Notes: generated by a model not told the origin, from the sequence alone. A stretch of DNA of 64,000 nucleotides from Euonymus europaeus (GCA_963580455.1 OY756972.1:16445001-16509000), one strand, 5' to 3'; shown: positions 23,455-36,000, counted from the first letter of the stretch. Translations and numbers: made by a program.

Positions 23455-24273
23455 GTGACTTCAACTAGTTTGACATTTTGCATAGCGTTCGTCTATTTGA
23501 ATTCAGAAAAAGCAGCCAATTATATCTGGGCTTTGGAATGTTTGCGATCTGCAACAAATGAATGCACTGGCCCACGAGTTATAGTTACAGATAGAGAGAT
23601 CGGACTGATGAAAGCATGTGCTCAAATATTTCCTGACGCTTCGAAATTACTCTGTAGATGGCACATCTATCAATGTATCTTAAAGAATTGCAAGCCAGCA
23701 ATACAAGACAATAGGGCTCGGAATGCATTCTACTGCATGTGGACTACAGTTCTCGAGTCTGAAAATGAGAGTGCGTTCGTACAAAATATGGAACGACTTG
23801 AAATAGTCTTACAGAAGTTTCCAAGGGTCTTGCAATATCTGAAAGATGTATGGCTGACACAGTATAAGGAGATGTGTGTGTCTGCATGGACCGATAGATA
23901 TATGCACTTTGGAAACCACACTACTATTTGGGTAGAGAGACAGCATGCTAAGCTGAAAAGATATTTGTGCTCATCACAGTCAGACTTGGATAGATCCATC
24001 AGATGGATTCATCAGGTTATACAGTCACAGGACACAACTATCAAAGCAAGCATTGAGAAAAGCATAACCATAGTCCCATACAGATTTAACACATATTACT
24101 CTCATGAGTTACATGGTTTTTTTTTTTCAATTGAGGAGCTAGATCTCATTTGGATGGAGTTTGAGCGGTTGAAAGATGTTGGAGAGGTTGCTTACAGATG
24201 CAGATGTCAAATTCGTAGGAGCTACGAACTACAGTGTGTTCACGAATTAGCCATGTACGTGAGCAACAGTTAG
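23455..24273 (+). pseudogene. MULE copy C transposase catalytic region and SWIM finger
   Basis: A 272-residue frame: SLTFCIAFVYLNSEKAANYI, the second catalytic Asp in VIVTDREIGLMKACAQIF, LLCRWHIYQCILKNCKP, the helical insertion, VWLTQYKEMCVSAWTDRYMH, RQHAKLKRYLCSSQSD and the SWIM finger CRCQIRRSYELQCVHELA. The first Asp (LLMDATY) lies just upstream, before a stop at about 23413. A run of nine T near 24119 adds residues relative to copy B and may be a small expansion. After 24273 a stop follows where copy B continues. Confidence 0.88.
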
Positions 24274-24484
24274 CCTATACCGCTTGATGTCATCGATCAA
24301 TTTTAGAGAAAGCTTGATTTATTTCCATACCAATATCTTGAAGAGGATGACATTGAATGTACCGTCGATGTACAAATGTTCACAGAATAGTTCAAGCATC
24401 AGACAAGGAAGTTAAGGGATATATTCAGACCTTCTATCACTTCTCTTCGGGAGCCGGCTTTGAAGACCAACACTAGAGGGTGCC

Positions 24485-27185
24485 TGTTGTACCCCAATTT
24501 TTGCACAAAGCTAGCCAAGAAGGATCTAAAATTAAGAGTGATATAAAGCCCCAAAGCATAGGTTGGATTATAGTTAAGTTTGGACCTAAATTAGAAATTC
24601 GAATTAAAATGGGAAAGAAACCAATTTAAAGACCCATGTATTAATTTAAACAATTGATACAATGAGCCTAAAAGTCCCGGCCCATTATTCAACTTGGGCC
24701 CAAACGTTCACTAAATTTTAGCCTCAATGAAGCAAGCCCATTTGTGTCCATTACCCAAGACTTTTAATAGGTTGGCCCAGCCCAAGCTACCAAGTGATGC
24801 CCAAATTCTAGAAAGGGGAGAAGATGGCTGCTAGTTGGAAGAAAGAGAAGAAACCGACAGAAAAAAGCAAAAGGAAGAAATTCAAAGGAGGAAGGTGACT
24901 GAATTTGAAAAGTGGGGAGGCGGCACCGAAAGTTGAAGGTAAAGCCAGAAAAAGGAGGATTTGATTGAAGTTTTGGTAGTATAAGAGAGAGGGGGGAGTC
25001 TTGATTTGGGGGGGCCTGAAGTTCTTGGAAAATCAAAACCTTAACCCGAAGCCACCATTGTCACCTTCTTTGACTAGACCTGAACCTTGTCCCAGAAAAT
25101 TCATGGCCACCTGAGGCTTTTGCTGTCATCACCAAATCACCTCACCAACCTCCTTCTACTAAAATTCTCTTCTCTGCTCTAAATCTGCCACACCGTCGCG
25201 AGTTAGTTCTCATCACCCAAGGAAAGAGCGAAGATTGTCAGTAAGGCTTATTTCATAAGGCGGGCAGTACTACTCATTTCCATTTTTGAAGGTGCTATTC
25301 ATGTGTATATGATGCATATATATATATATATATATTTGACTATGTATGACTATATCTATGACTGAATATATATGGTTGGGTTTGCATGTATAATAATGAT
25401 ATATATATATATATATATATATGAATTTGAATGATATATATATATATATATATTATATGTATGAATAGATATATGTAGTGCATGCATGTTATCACATGTG
25501 ATGTTGTGGATGCTGTGGGGACGTGAACCGTGATATATATATATAGGGAAATTCTCCTATAAGGACCTAAAATAAGGTCCTAAAATAAGGACCTTAGCTT
25601 TTGGGTTCCAAAATTTTTTTAAAAAAACTTGAAAAAATTATATTTATGTTTGATCGGTTATACGAATCTAATGATATATTTTTTGTTTCAAAAAAAAATC
25701 AAATGCTACCCGAAAAGTGGATAAACAAAAAATATAGAACACAAAAAAATTTATCCACTTTTCGGGTAGCATTTGATTTTTGTTTGAAACAAAAAATATA
25801 TCATTAGATTCGTATAACCGATCAAACATAAATATAATTTTTTAAAGTTTTTTTAAAAAAATTTTGGAACCCAAAAGCTAAGGTCCTTATTTTAGAACCT
25901 TATTTTAGGTCCTTATAGGAGAATTATCCTATATATATATATATGTATATATATATATGTATATATATATATATTATGTATGTGTACTTATTTGTGTGTG
26001 TGTTTGTGATATCGGGTCAACAAAAACAATAAAGGGGGATCACACTTTAAGAATATTTGAATTGTTTATTGTGGCATGTGCAGATCACAGACTCCAAATT
26101 TGTAAACTCTAATTGATATGGGTCCTTTGTTCCTTACAATAATTTTACTAGCTTGAATACATAAAAGAGTTATAACTTTGTTCGTTAACATTTGTTATCT
26201 TGAAATGACTTTCTTTAAACCGTCATAGATTGCAATTGTGTCTATTGTTTTGCTGCATTTAACTACAATTTGAATTTTTGGCTTGGAAATATATTGTAAT
26301 TATTTACAAAGGCCCAAATTATTACATTAAGGGTCATCCGATGACGGAACCAAAACGGGAAAGCATTGGATGCTATCCCAAAAGAATTCTTGAGGAAATG
26401 ATTTTACAGAATCCCTACCATTGGATGGAAAGGAATTTAATGAAGTGCGGAGCCTTCGATACGATAACCGACCCTCGGTAATAAATCATTATTTTCAATC
26501 ATACTAATTTAATAGTATTGTTGAAATGATAAATTGCCAAAATAAAAACGGGAACCGAGTTCCTCTCATGGGTGTTTTTTTTACTATATGATTGATGATG
26601 TGTTTTATTTAAAATGTGTTTTTCCGTGCTATGTGATTATGTGTTTAAATTGTATGATTTAAAGTGTTAATATAATTGAATTGGGATTTGCGATAATTCA
26701 ATATCGTATAGTCCACAAAAACTCGGTTCCCAACATTCTAATTTTAATTTCATTTTATTTTTATTTTTATTTTATTTTATCTTTTAATTTTATTTTCGTT
26801 TTATTTTTATTTTTTCGTTTTATTTTTATTTTTATATTTTATGCTTTTCCAAAATTCATATTGTACATTTTTGTGGTGTATAAAAGTTATATCGAAAATC
26901 TTTACCTACGATGGAATTGATTCGGGGAATGCATCGGATGCACCCTCAAAAAGATTCTTGAGGTGAGAGTGTTTCTAGGAAATTTGACCATTGGATGGGA
27001 AAATTCCGTGAACCTCAACATTAGACTTTCAATATAATTTTTATGTTTCCTAAAATTATTTTATTCAATTTTAACATAGTTTTTTATCAAACTTATTTTT
27101 ATTTCATTTCAATATATTTTTGTATAATTATTTTACTCTATATACGATTCATGTCATAATTAATTATTTTACTCTATATGCGACA
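24485..27185 (+). mobile_element. Solo LTR of a gypsy-type element, 2701 bp, inside MULE copy C
   Basis: It begins TGTTGTACCCCAATTTTTGC and ends CTATATGCGACA, flanked by a perfect 5-bp duplication GTGCC (24480-24484 and 27186-27190). Comparison with copy B, where ACTAGAGGGCGCCC reads straight into CTTCCACAAAG, confirms the join. No second copy of the ends occurs inside and no protein motif is seen, so a solo LTR is the simplest reading. It carries a foldback MITE (25542-25933), three TA microsatellite runs, and an internal duplication (about 26359-26410 against 26925-26975, sharing AAAAAGATTCTTGAGG-like text). Confidence 0.9.
25542..25933. mobile_element. Foldback MITE with 184-bp arms
   Basis: The left arm 25542-25725 and right arm 25750-25933 are reverse complements with only a handful of mismatches, around a loop of about 24 nt. 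The outer ends read TATAGGGAAATTCTCC and (complement) TATAGGATAATTCTCC, followed by TATAAGGACC. It sits in a (TA)n run, so the target duplication cannot be read. No transposase is encoded. It would fold into a long hairpin if transcribed. The short frame at 25601-25807 is an artefact of the arms. Confidence 0.9.
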
Positions 27186-28058
27186 GTGCCCCTTCACAAA
27201 GAAAAAGGTACCCACCACCAACCAGAACAATCCAGCTGCACGTGTTGTTGATCATAGTGATTTTGTTCAGCATAGGGAACCTCACAGACACAGCTCCGCA
27301 TTTGAACGGCACGATTGAAGAATCTTTGAGCATGAATTCTTCAATTCCAACGAACAAGTGAGACACAGTTGCTCATCTGTTTACAATACTCAGTCTCTCT
27401 CAACGCAAGGAAGTTCAAGACAGAGAAAGAAAAAATACTCTTCACTATTGTATATTGATCAGTTCTCAGCTATACTACATCCATACATTAGGGACGTACA
27501 AGATGTGAGAGCAGATGAAAATTGCGGATTTCGATCGATAGCTATGTCTCTTGGTTATTAGGAGGATGAATGGCCCAGTGTCCGATATAACTTGATAGCG
27601 GAGATGGACACATTTTGGGGACAATATATTCAAATACTAGGATGTTATGAGAGAGCGTGTGTTGTTACACACTCACTGAACTTCCTTCAAAATGATGTCG
27701 AAGCACCGTTCGAGCACTGGATGACAATGTCTGACATGGGTCTGTTGATTGCTTCGACATATAATGTGATATTATACGTTCTTCATCCTAAAGAGAGCAT
27801 GACATATCTATCATTTCGTACAACCCTCACCACCATTCCATCACATTGCTATCACAATAGGACATATAAATGGTAACCATTATGTCCAGGTTAGTTTATG
27901 GAGGATTATTCGATGCCTACCATATTCCCTGGGTGGGTTCACTGTAGGTATGATTGTGCAGCTACATGGCTACTCAGTATGCGGAGCGGTTTGATGCTTA
28001 TATACAGTCATTGTGGTCTATGACTTCTTCTGATAATTTTGTTCATGTGCTTGATTGA
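27186..28058 (+). pseudogene. MULE copy C linker and OTU-like cysteine protease domain
   Basis: After the LTR the linker resumes (PFTKKKVPTTNQNNPAARVV), then DQFSAILHPYIRDVQDVRAD. The Cys motif is ADENCGFRSIAMSLGY (about 27510-27560; the usual Gly before Asn is Glu). EHWMTMSDMGLLIASTYNVI follows at 27715-27775, then a shift, then IGHINGNHYVQVSL with the catalytic-type His. It ends near FVHVLD and a stop at 28056-28058. It has a stop at about 27561, after SLGY. This is the only copy with both members of the expected Cys-His pair. Confidence 0.83.
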
Positions 28059-29608
28059 ATTTATGTTGTAATAAAATTTATCTAATTTCCATGTGACTTT
28101 ACTTTTTATGTAATAAAGGTCGATAGTGGTGTCATTTATTTGGGACAATAGAGAAGCCAACAATACTTCTAACTTCAAATAATAAAATGTGAATATACTA
28201 AGATATATATATATTTTAGTAATGTGACTAACATGTAATACAGATAAAAAATTATCTAAACGTTTTTATTGGTTGCATTGTTACCGCTCATGTAGCATAT
28301 TAACAAAAAAATGCTTGTAATATTCTAATTATGTACTAATTTGGACACTTGTCACAACACATTATTTTCAATAAACTAAAATTGATAAAACAAGATTAGG
28401 CCATTTAATCGTACGGTGTAGAAAAGAAAAAACAAGATCATTATGAATGATGTCAAACAATCCATCATTGCATTGGAGAGTGTAGGCGGTACGTGCATTA
28501 GGAGAGTGAGGGTTTGTTTTAGTCATGAATTACTTCGGAAATACTGCCTCGATATTCGAGTAAATTTTTTTGGACCAATCAAAATAATATTATTTTAATA
28601 TTGGTTCACCTCAACATCTATTTCTAGATAACATCACTTAACTACATCACATGCCATTTAAAGATGACATTGAGGGCGACATATATATTGACAAGTCATG
28701 AGTAATTAGTTGGGTAGAAAGGACACTCAAAGCGTGAAGTGTGTGGGAGGGCCATTTTTAAACTCTCTAAAAGCATGGCACTTGTCTTTCTCATACCCTC
28801 TTATTTTAAGCAATCCAAAAAAAGTGACCAATTTAGGTAAAAATTATTCTTTTTCTTTCTTTAGTATTCAACATGCAATGCTTCGAATTAAGTGTAACCA
28901 ATCAAAAGAAGACAATTATGGGTTTCTTCGTTTTCTTCTTCCCTAATTAATGGGCGGCATTTGTCCGGCATCCAATCCCATGCTTGGTTAGATTTAATTC
29001 TTTAGGAAATCAGGAGTCTTAAATTAATGAGTTAAATGACATACTTGCCTGACACAAATATGCTAAGTCTATTCAGTAATGAACTAAATGATGTGAGACT
29101 TGGGCAAATCATGAGTGGAGAGCCAACAAATGCATGCCTACTTTGAATAAAGAAAACGTTATCCAATTGGACTTCCACTGAACTAAGATGCTTATAACTG
29201 TTTAATCGGTGGTTTATTATAAAATATTGTCCAATGTACTTCTTGGGCGTGCAAATGGGGCCGTCTTGTTTTTTGTTCTAGAGACCATGCTTGTTTACAA
29301 GTATCGAAAAGATAGATCACATTCAATAATGAACCCTTTTCTTATTCCTTTTTTCAAAATTATAGACACACTTATTCAGATGTTCCTTTGATGGATTGGT
29401 GATTTTTTTTAAGTTAAATTTATAGGTAGTTCTACTTTATGAGATTTATTATGGATAAAATCACTCATTTTAATTTATTTGTAAGTAGGTTTGGTTTTTA
29501 ATTTTTTTGTAATTAAGCTTTTTATTGATTAAATTACATAAGTGCCTTTTAAAATATGAAAAATCATTCAATTATCGTATATGGAAATCAAATATGATGA
29601 GAATATAC

Positions 29609-29754
29609 GAGCCCGTTAGGGTTTAACGAATTTGTTTTCATTAAGGGTTAACACTTATTGTTTAGGTTATAACATGAAAATCCGACACACGGGCTCGTTA
29701 GGGTTTAACGAATTCATTTCCCTTAGAATTTAACACTTATTGTTTAGGTTACAG
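29609..29754. repeat. Two-unit direct repeat, period about 82 bp
   Basis: Both units contain CGTTAGGGTTTAACGAATT (29614 and 29696) and end with AACACTTATTGTTTAGGTTA. The spacers between units differ more than the units. Confidence 0.8.
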
Positions 29755-30204
29755 TAGTGAAAAAAAAAAAACACAGTTACATTGCATATATACTAATTAC
29801 ATTGTTTTTGAAAAATAATGTAATTAAAAAAAATACATTAAAAACTATCAATGATGAGTATTGTTAGAAAGAGTTTTACGTGCTATGTTCAAATATGCAA
29901 TTTTTTTTTTTGAAATCTATCATGTATTTTGAGAGATAAAACGTTTTACAATTTTATTTATCAAAAAAATTACAGTGAAGTGGACTGGAATACAAATAAG
30001 ATTTTTCAGTGGACTTTAAAGACTATGAATTTCATTTTATGGACTGACCTCCAAATCTCCTTTTTTTAAAAACCAGAAATGAAATTTTACCAATTTATCA
30101 TTTGGATATTCGCTATACGCCTAAATTGGGGGCATCAGGTTGTACATATCAAAATTTTTTACCTAATAATAACGGAGTAATTAAGTTGAAACAAACTTCA
30201 GACC

Positions 30205-30300
30205 ATAAAGATTTCTAAGTGAAAATCGAACCTAATACCTTTCAAGTCTATACACCTTGGTCACATAGCAATTCACCACCATGCCCAACTGATTGATTTG
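30205..30300 (-). repeat. Possible tRNA-derived SINE fragment
   Basis: The minus strand reads CAGTTGGGCATGGTGG followed about 50 bases later by AGGTTCGATTTTC, resembling degraded polymerase III A and B boxes. No tail or target duplication was found. Confidence 0.3.
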
Positions 30301-31469
30301 GTGGATTTAGATTCCACGTTTGGGGATCAAGTGCCCAATCACAAAGATAGTTTTTTTTTAACAAGATTTTACAAAACTTTGTTCATATTATTATTAGCAT
30401 AAGAAGAAACCCGAATTTTGATTTAATTTGGTTCAAATCTAAAGAGTGGGTTACCACAAAACCTCCTGATTTTTTAAATCAACCCATTTTAATTACCCTG
30501 TAATCGTATTTTGTTTAAGTGGTAGAAGATCAACTCAATTGGTTCATGTGGTCAAGGTTGGATTCCTACCCTTCACCAAAAACTAATAAAATGGAAATCG
30601 AAAATTGAGATTGAGGGAATGGAAGAAAAGGGGAGGGAAACTCACTAAAGGAACAAAAATGAAAAGAATATAAAATATAATTTTTTTCACTCTTATGTTT
30701 GCATAGATAAAAAAGAATTTTTTTTTCTTGTTTTGATAATTATCATAAAAAAGAATATAAAATAAATTAATTCAATTTACTAATTTATCATTATTTTATG
30801 TTAAAGTATTATTTACTATTGGAGATGTATCATTGGAGAGAAAGAACTTGATCATTGATATGAGAGAAATAGATCAATGAAGATAGCGAAGGAGAGAGAT
30901 GGAGATTGACAAGGGAAAAGGGACGTAGAAGAAGGTTGCTAAGGTTAGAACAAATTTTTACGAGAGTTAAATCGGATATAGTTGTATAATTAACCTATTT
31001 ACAACCATAAAATAGGTTTTTTTAACTTATAGATAACTTAATTAAACTCTTCTTCTCTTTAAATGACCACATTTTAGGGATAAAATATCTTGAAAAAAAA
31101 AAGGTGAAATCTTCGCCCATTTCTCTTCAAATTCTTTCCTTTTTTCCTTCTAAACTAACCAAACAAGATAATTTTGAGGAAACTCATTGACATTCTCTTC
31201 CCCTATTTCTCTCAATCCAGGAGTGATGAATTTGAATTGCAGGATCCCAATCCCAAACAACTCGTCCATAAAAAAGAATGGAAATTATTTACCAACACAA
31301 CCTAATTTTCTCATTTATAACTATTATTTGAATTTTATTTTTCCCATTTAATAAGTCAAAACTATTGGGAGCTAATATTATTCCAAATATTAATAAGAAA
31401 TTTCATTTATAACCACAAATAGTGAAGTATTCCATACATAAACAAACAATATGACATGTACTGTAAGTC

Positions 31470-34400
31470 ATGTTAGCTAGTTTGGCTGACACTATCTATG
31501 GCTCGTGGGGATTTTGGCCTCCAAATTTGACAGATTGGACTAACTTGATAGGTCGCTAAAGCAGATTGTCGTCAACCTTGTAATTAGGCTGAAAACATAT
31601 AGAGCGTTATCTTATTGTGTTTTAGGTTTTCTTCCCAATCATTACAGAGAGAAAAATATAGAGAAGAGAAAGCTTTATGAGATCGTCTTTGAGTGAACAA
31701 GTGTAAGATTTCTTGTGTGATACTAGATAGGTGTGATCAAAGCTTGTAAGAGTAAACTTGATGGATGTCCAAGAGGTTTGGTTTCTTTAGTCTAGTGAAT
31801 ACTATGGGAACTCCGTAGATGTAGGCTTCTTTTAATCGAACCATGAAAAATCTGTGTGTGTTCTTCTCTTCTTTACTTACGTTACTTCTATTGTGTCTGT
31901 GGTTATTACTTATTTGGTTAGCACAACTTGCTCTTTTTAGATTTATACAACCTAAAGTGATTTTAGGAGCAATCTTTTGTGCGTATTACTTTGTTATATC
32001 CCAATGATTGGTATTGGTGGCAGGTTATGATCTAGGGTTATTTTGCTCAAGATTTGTTCGATTTTGATTGCTTTGAAAATTTGTGCACACAAGATGTTTT
32101 ACAAAAGTTGTCAAACAAAGTTATACTAAATTGTATTATTTTAAAGGTCGGTATGTTTTCTACAAGTAGTAAGGTGTATGTGGGGAAGTATGAATTAGAG
32201 AAGTTCAATGAGAAGAATAATTTTACCTATTGAATGATGCAAATGAAGTATGTATTGATATAACAAAAATTTCATAAAGTGTTGTGTGAGAACAGAAAAG
32301 ATTTGAAATGATGAAGGATGAAGAGTTGGATGAGATACATTTGGAAGTTCAAGTGAAAATATAATTGTGATTGGTTAAACATGTTGCATACTCAGTCGAG
32401 CAAGAGCCAATAACGGCTGGTGATTGGCTAAATTGGAGTCCTTGTATATGACCAAGAATCTCACAAATCAATTAAATGCTACAAATGTCAGAAGTTGGGG
32501 CATTATAAAAGGGATTGTCCACAAGAAAGTGTTCTATATGAAAAATACGAACAAACAAAATAAGGAAAAATATGAGGCTAGTTATGTTTTTGAAACATAA
32601 AAAGATAGAGGAAAATACTTTTGATTTTCGGCGATGGTGATGAAATCTCTAAAAAATGCATTCTTGATTCGGGTTGCACTTATCATATATGCTTTAATAA
32701 GAAGTGATTTACTTCTTATAAAGCATAGATGGTGGAATCTTATTGATGGAGAACAATCATGCTTGTAAAATGGATGGAATTAGCAGCATTAAAATCAAGA
32801 TGTATGATGGAATGGTCAGAACATTCACCGATGTGAGGCATATTTAAGTTCTGCAAAATAATCTTATTTCACTTGGTGCACTTGATTTTGATGGCTGCAA
32901 GTTTACTAGACTAAATAAAGTTCTAAAAATTATTTCTGGATTTTTGGTTGTAATAAAAGGCATTATCCAGAGAAACTTATAGACTCTTTTATGTACTATG
33001 TTGACTGGAAGTGTATAAGCATTGAGCATTAAAAGTTATTTTGATTGTACAAGACTTTGACACATACACCTTGGTCACATACCAGAAAAGGGAGTCACAT
33101 GTCAGAAAAGGGATTGCCTTTTTTCTTTTTTTGAAAAGAATTGATTGATGAAGGACATGAAAATATTGAGCATGAAATTTTGTGAGTATTTTGTTTATGG
33201 AAAGTAGTGCAGGGTTGAGTTTGTCACGAGTAAGCACAAGAGCATTGGCATGTTATATTATGTGCATTAAGATGTGTGGTTCCTATAAAGGTCACTTTCA
33301 GGAGTGATTTGCAGTACGTTGTATCATTCATTGATGATTACTCAAGAAATTATTGAGTATATTTTTTGAAGTTCAAGAATGAATGTTTGACACATTTAAA
33401 ATGTGTAGAGTAATGGTTGAAAACAAAATGTGAAGAAATGTTAAAACATCGAGGTGTGACAATGGAACAAAGTACACTAAAGGTACTTCTATGAAGTTAT
33501 TTGAATTGGAGGGCATTGTTTGACATTGAACTACTAGAGAAATACCAAAATAGAATATATTTTTTAAGAGATTGAATTGAACATTGCAAGAGAAGGCAAG
33601 GTGTATGATCTCTAATGCAGGTTTAAGTAGAAAATAATGAGTAGAGTAAATTAGCACTACTTGTTGCATGGTAAATCAATCTCCACATTCTAGTTTAGTT
33701 TGCAAGAATCGATATGAGGTTTTATTTTGGGATCATGTATACTATTATAGGCTAAGGGTATTCGGGTGCACAACTTATTATCATGTTAAGGAGAATAAGC
33801 TGAAAGCTAGAAAAATAAAACTCATTTTCTTGGGATATGCAAAGAGAGTTAATGGTTATCATCTATGATGATTAGATGAAAATATGTTCATCAATAGAGA
33901 TGTTATCTTTGATGAGATTCAATATTAGCTTTGAACAAAGTTGATATGCCTAGTGATAATGGTGTGAGCTATAATCTCAAGTGATTAAAATTGACAATAC
34001 ATATCAGAACCGGGTTCAAGGGGATACTCGCATGGATGATGATGAGCACATGTAGAAGATTAGTAACTCATTTGTTCACAGGGACACAAGTAGAGATAGG
34101 TTCTTTGGATTCAACTAGTCCAAAGAGGATAGTTAAACTTGTTTAAAACATTTCAAGCAATATAGGAATGAAAATTTGGTTGCATATGCACCCTCAGTGG
34201 AGGATGATGAATCGATTAGTTATAAACAAGCTATCCATGATTCAGCTAAAGAGAGTTGAATCATTGTTATGCCGAAATAGATGAAATCACTTATGAAGGA
34301 CCATACTTGATATGTAGTCTTATTAGAGAAAAAGGGCTATTGGCTACAAGTGGGGGTACAAAAGAAAGAGACTTCTCTAAAGTTCAGTGGTACAAAATTC

Positions 34401-34890
34401 AAATCTAGACAGATGGCTAAAGGTTTTACACAAAAGAAGAGGTGAACTATAATGAAATATTCTCGCCAGTCATGAAGCATACTTCTGTTGGTGTTTTATT
34501 GAGTTTGATAGCTCATGATGATTTTATGCTCGAACAACTTGATGTCAAGACATCTTTCTTGCATGGGGACTTAGAAAACGAGATTTATATGCATCAATAT
34601 GAGGGTTTCAAAATTGATGTAAAGAAGGGTCATGTTTTCCATATGCTAGCGCTGTTGGGAAATATTGAGAATGGAGAGAGAGGGAGAGGGAGGGGGGGAG
34701 AGAGAGAGAGAGAGAGATCATTTTTAATTTTGGAAAGGTTATCCTAAGAGAGTTATATCTCGGTTGGTTTTGGAGGGTGCAAAGTCAGTTGTCACTCCTT
34801 TGGCTCCTTACTTCAAACTCTCTAGGAAGTTATCTTCAACTACGACTGAAGATAGGAATACAAGTCATATGCTCCTTATGCTAGTACAAT
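31470..34890 (+). pseudogene. Ty1/copia element remnant, gag to RT
   Basis: Heavily broken copia element in plus orientation. A possible 5' LTR (about 31470-32003) is followed by a PBS-like GGTATTGGTGGCAGG. Recognised pieces are gag (VGKYELEKFNEKNNFTY near 32180), zinc knuckle CYKCQKLGHYKRDC (about 32470-32515), protease CILDSGCTYHICF (about 32655-32695), integrase C-terminal region (LRVFGCTTYYHVKENKLKAR, 33668-33868), and RT (NYNEIFSPVMKHTSVGVLLS, VKTSFLHGDLENEIYMH, 34442-34640). After a GA-rich run, GAKSVVTPLAPYFKLSRKL marks the connection domain (about 34775-34840). Most of integrase and the YVDD region are missing. It ends where the Harbinger remnant begins. Confidence 0.85.
34670..34720. 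repeat. GA-rich simple repeat
   Basis: A GAGAGAGGGAGAGGGAGGGG run followed by (GA)n. It replaces part of the RT region of the copia remnant, so it expanded or inserted after the element died. Confidence 0.85.
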
Positions 34891-34894
34891 ATGA

Positions 34895-36000
34895 GGGTTT
34901 GCAGTGAATTGAGCATGAGTTATGGCCTTAACGCAACTCGTGAGCTTAGTGTAAAAGAAATACTCAGGATGTTTGTGTACACTATTGGAAATGGTGTCGG
35001 CAATTGGACTGTGTAAGATATATTTCAACATTCCGGGAAAATAGTCCATCGCCAATTTCATAACATCCTAAACAGTTTGACTCAGATGTCATATGGTATT
35101 ATCCGACCAAGGCATCCAACATTTTGATAGTGTCAAAGTACATAGAAGATGATGAAAGATATTTCCATACTTTAGGGATTGCATTAGGGCAATTGATGAA
35201 ACGTACATTTAAGCGGTAGTCCAGAATGATGACTAGACATGATTTATTGGGAGAAAATGTATGACCACAGAGAATGTGATAGTGGCATGTGACTTTGACA
35301 TGTTATTCACATTTGTGTGTGGCGGTTAGGACGGATCAGCGTATGATTCACGAATTTTTGGTATGGTTCTAGCAAATGTAAACCCTAAATTTCCCCACCC
35401 TCCCCTAGCTAGTAGTGACAATATTTTTTATAACTTTGTGTTTTATTAATGTTTGTTTAGCCATTAACACTATGTGTACCTCTCTATTGCTGGAAAAATT
35501 ACTTGGCTGATTCAAGATATGCAAATCAAATTGGATATCTAGCACCGTATAGGAGACAAAGATACCATCTTGAGGTATTCTGGAATGGTTCCGCGGAATT
35601 GACACCACGAGAAGCGTTCAATCATGATCACTTGTCTCTCCGATCGGTCATTGAGTGCACATTTGGTGTGCAAAAAAATAAGTGGCACATACTATCAATA
35701 ATGTCCTCTTACTTATTTCGCACTCAAGTAAAGATTTTGGTGACCTGCATTGTTTTACATAATTTTAGATGATCACATAATAGATGACCCAAATTTCGGT
35801 GCATATGGTGATCATCACAACACTCTCAATGTGTTAGGCATGGAAGGCAGCACCGGTGGAGTTGGAGTGAGCACTTCAAAGGACCAATCAAACATTGATA
35901 AGGATCTAGATATGGCGTCTACATGCAATATGATTACGGTAGAGGTGTTTGTGTCGTATCAGATATTAAATATTGAATTGTCCAATATAATTATATAGTG
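34895..36000 (+). pseudogene. PIF/Harbinger transposase remnant
   Basis: Translations give successive parts of a Harbinger (DDE_4-type) transposase. The helical N-terminal part is ILRMFVYTIGNGVGNWTV, stop, DIFQHSGKIVHRQFHNIL (about 34960-35075). The catalytic Asp region resembles VIVACDFDMLFTFVCGG, stop, DGSAYDSRI (about 35279-35360). The C-terminal part is ADSRYANQIGYLAPYRRQRY, EAFNHDHLSLRSVIECTFGV with the last catalytic Glu, and FRTQVKILVTCIVLHNF (35503-35772). Stops and shifts interrupt it. Intact family members excise and insert at 3-bp targets. No terminal inverted repeats were found, and the left side runs straight into copia sequence. Confidence 0.85.

Larger units (their letters stand above)
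22590..28058 (+). mobile_element. MULE transposon copy C with OTU-like domain, split by a solo LTR
   Basis: Same layout as copy B. A first exon ends at GATATG before an intron (about 22657-22768). The FAR1-like domain lies at 22769-23070, the linker to 23251, the DDE transposase around 23300-24273, the SWIM finger near 24200-24255, and the GRPS-type linker at 24466, where a 2701-bp LTR with TSD GTGCC is inserted. The linker and OTU-like domain follow at 27186-28058. This copy keeps both OTU residues (ADENCGF, and GNHYV near 27872-27884). It still has stops at GQ*KMQD (about 23249), DATY*TNRY (about 23413) and others. Copies B and C lie head to tail 7 kb apart and look closely related at DNA level. 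Confidence 0.9.
28059..31470. other. AT-rich intergenic stretch with short repeats
   Basis: About 3.4 kb with no supported gene. A two-unit direct repeat lies at 29609-29754 and a possible tRNA-derived SINE at about 30205-30300. Short frames at 28710-28946 and 29209-29391 show no family motif. Confidence 0.55.

Noticed and set aside
24764..25036. Minus-strand 90-residue frame rich in Pro/Phe
   Set aside because: Lies within the solo LTR; composition typical of untranslated LTR sequence.
25601..25807. 68-residue plus-strand frame
   Set aside because: It crosses the loop of the foldback MITE and is explained by the inverted arms.
25305..25985. Array-like TA repeats
   Set aside because: Simple microsatellites, not a CRISPR or ordered repeat-spacer array.
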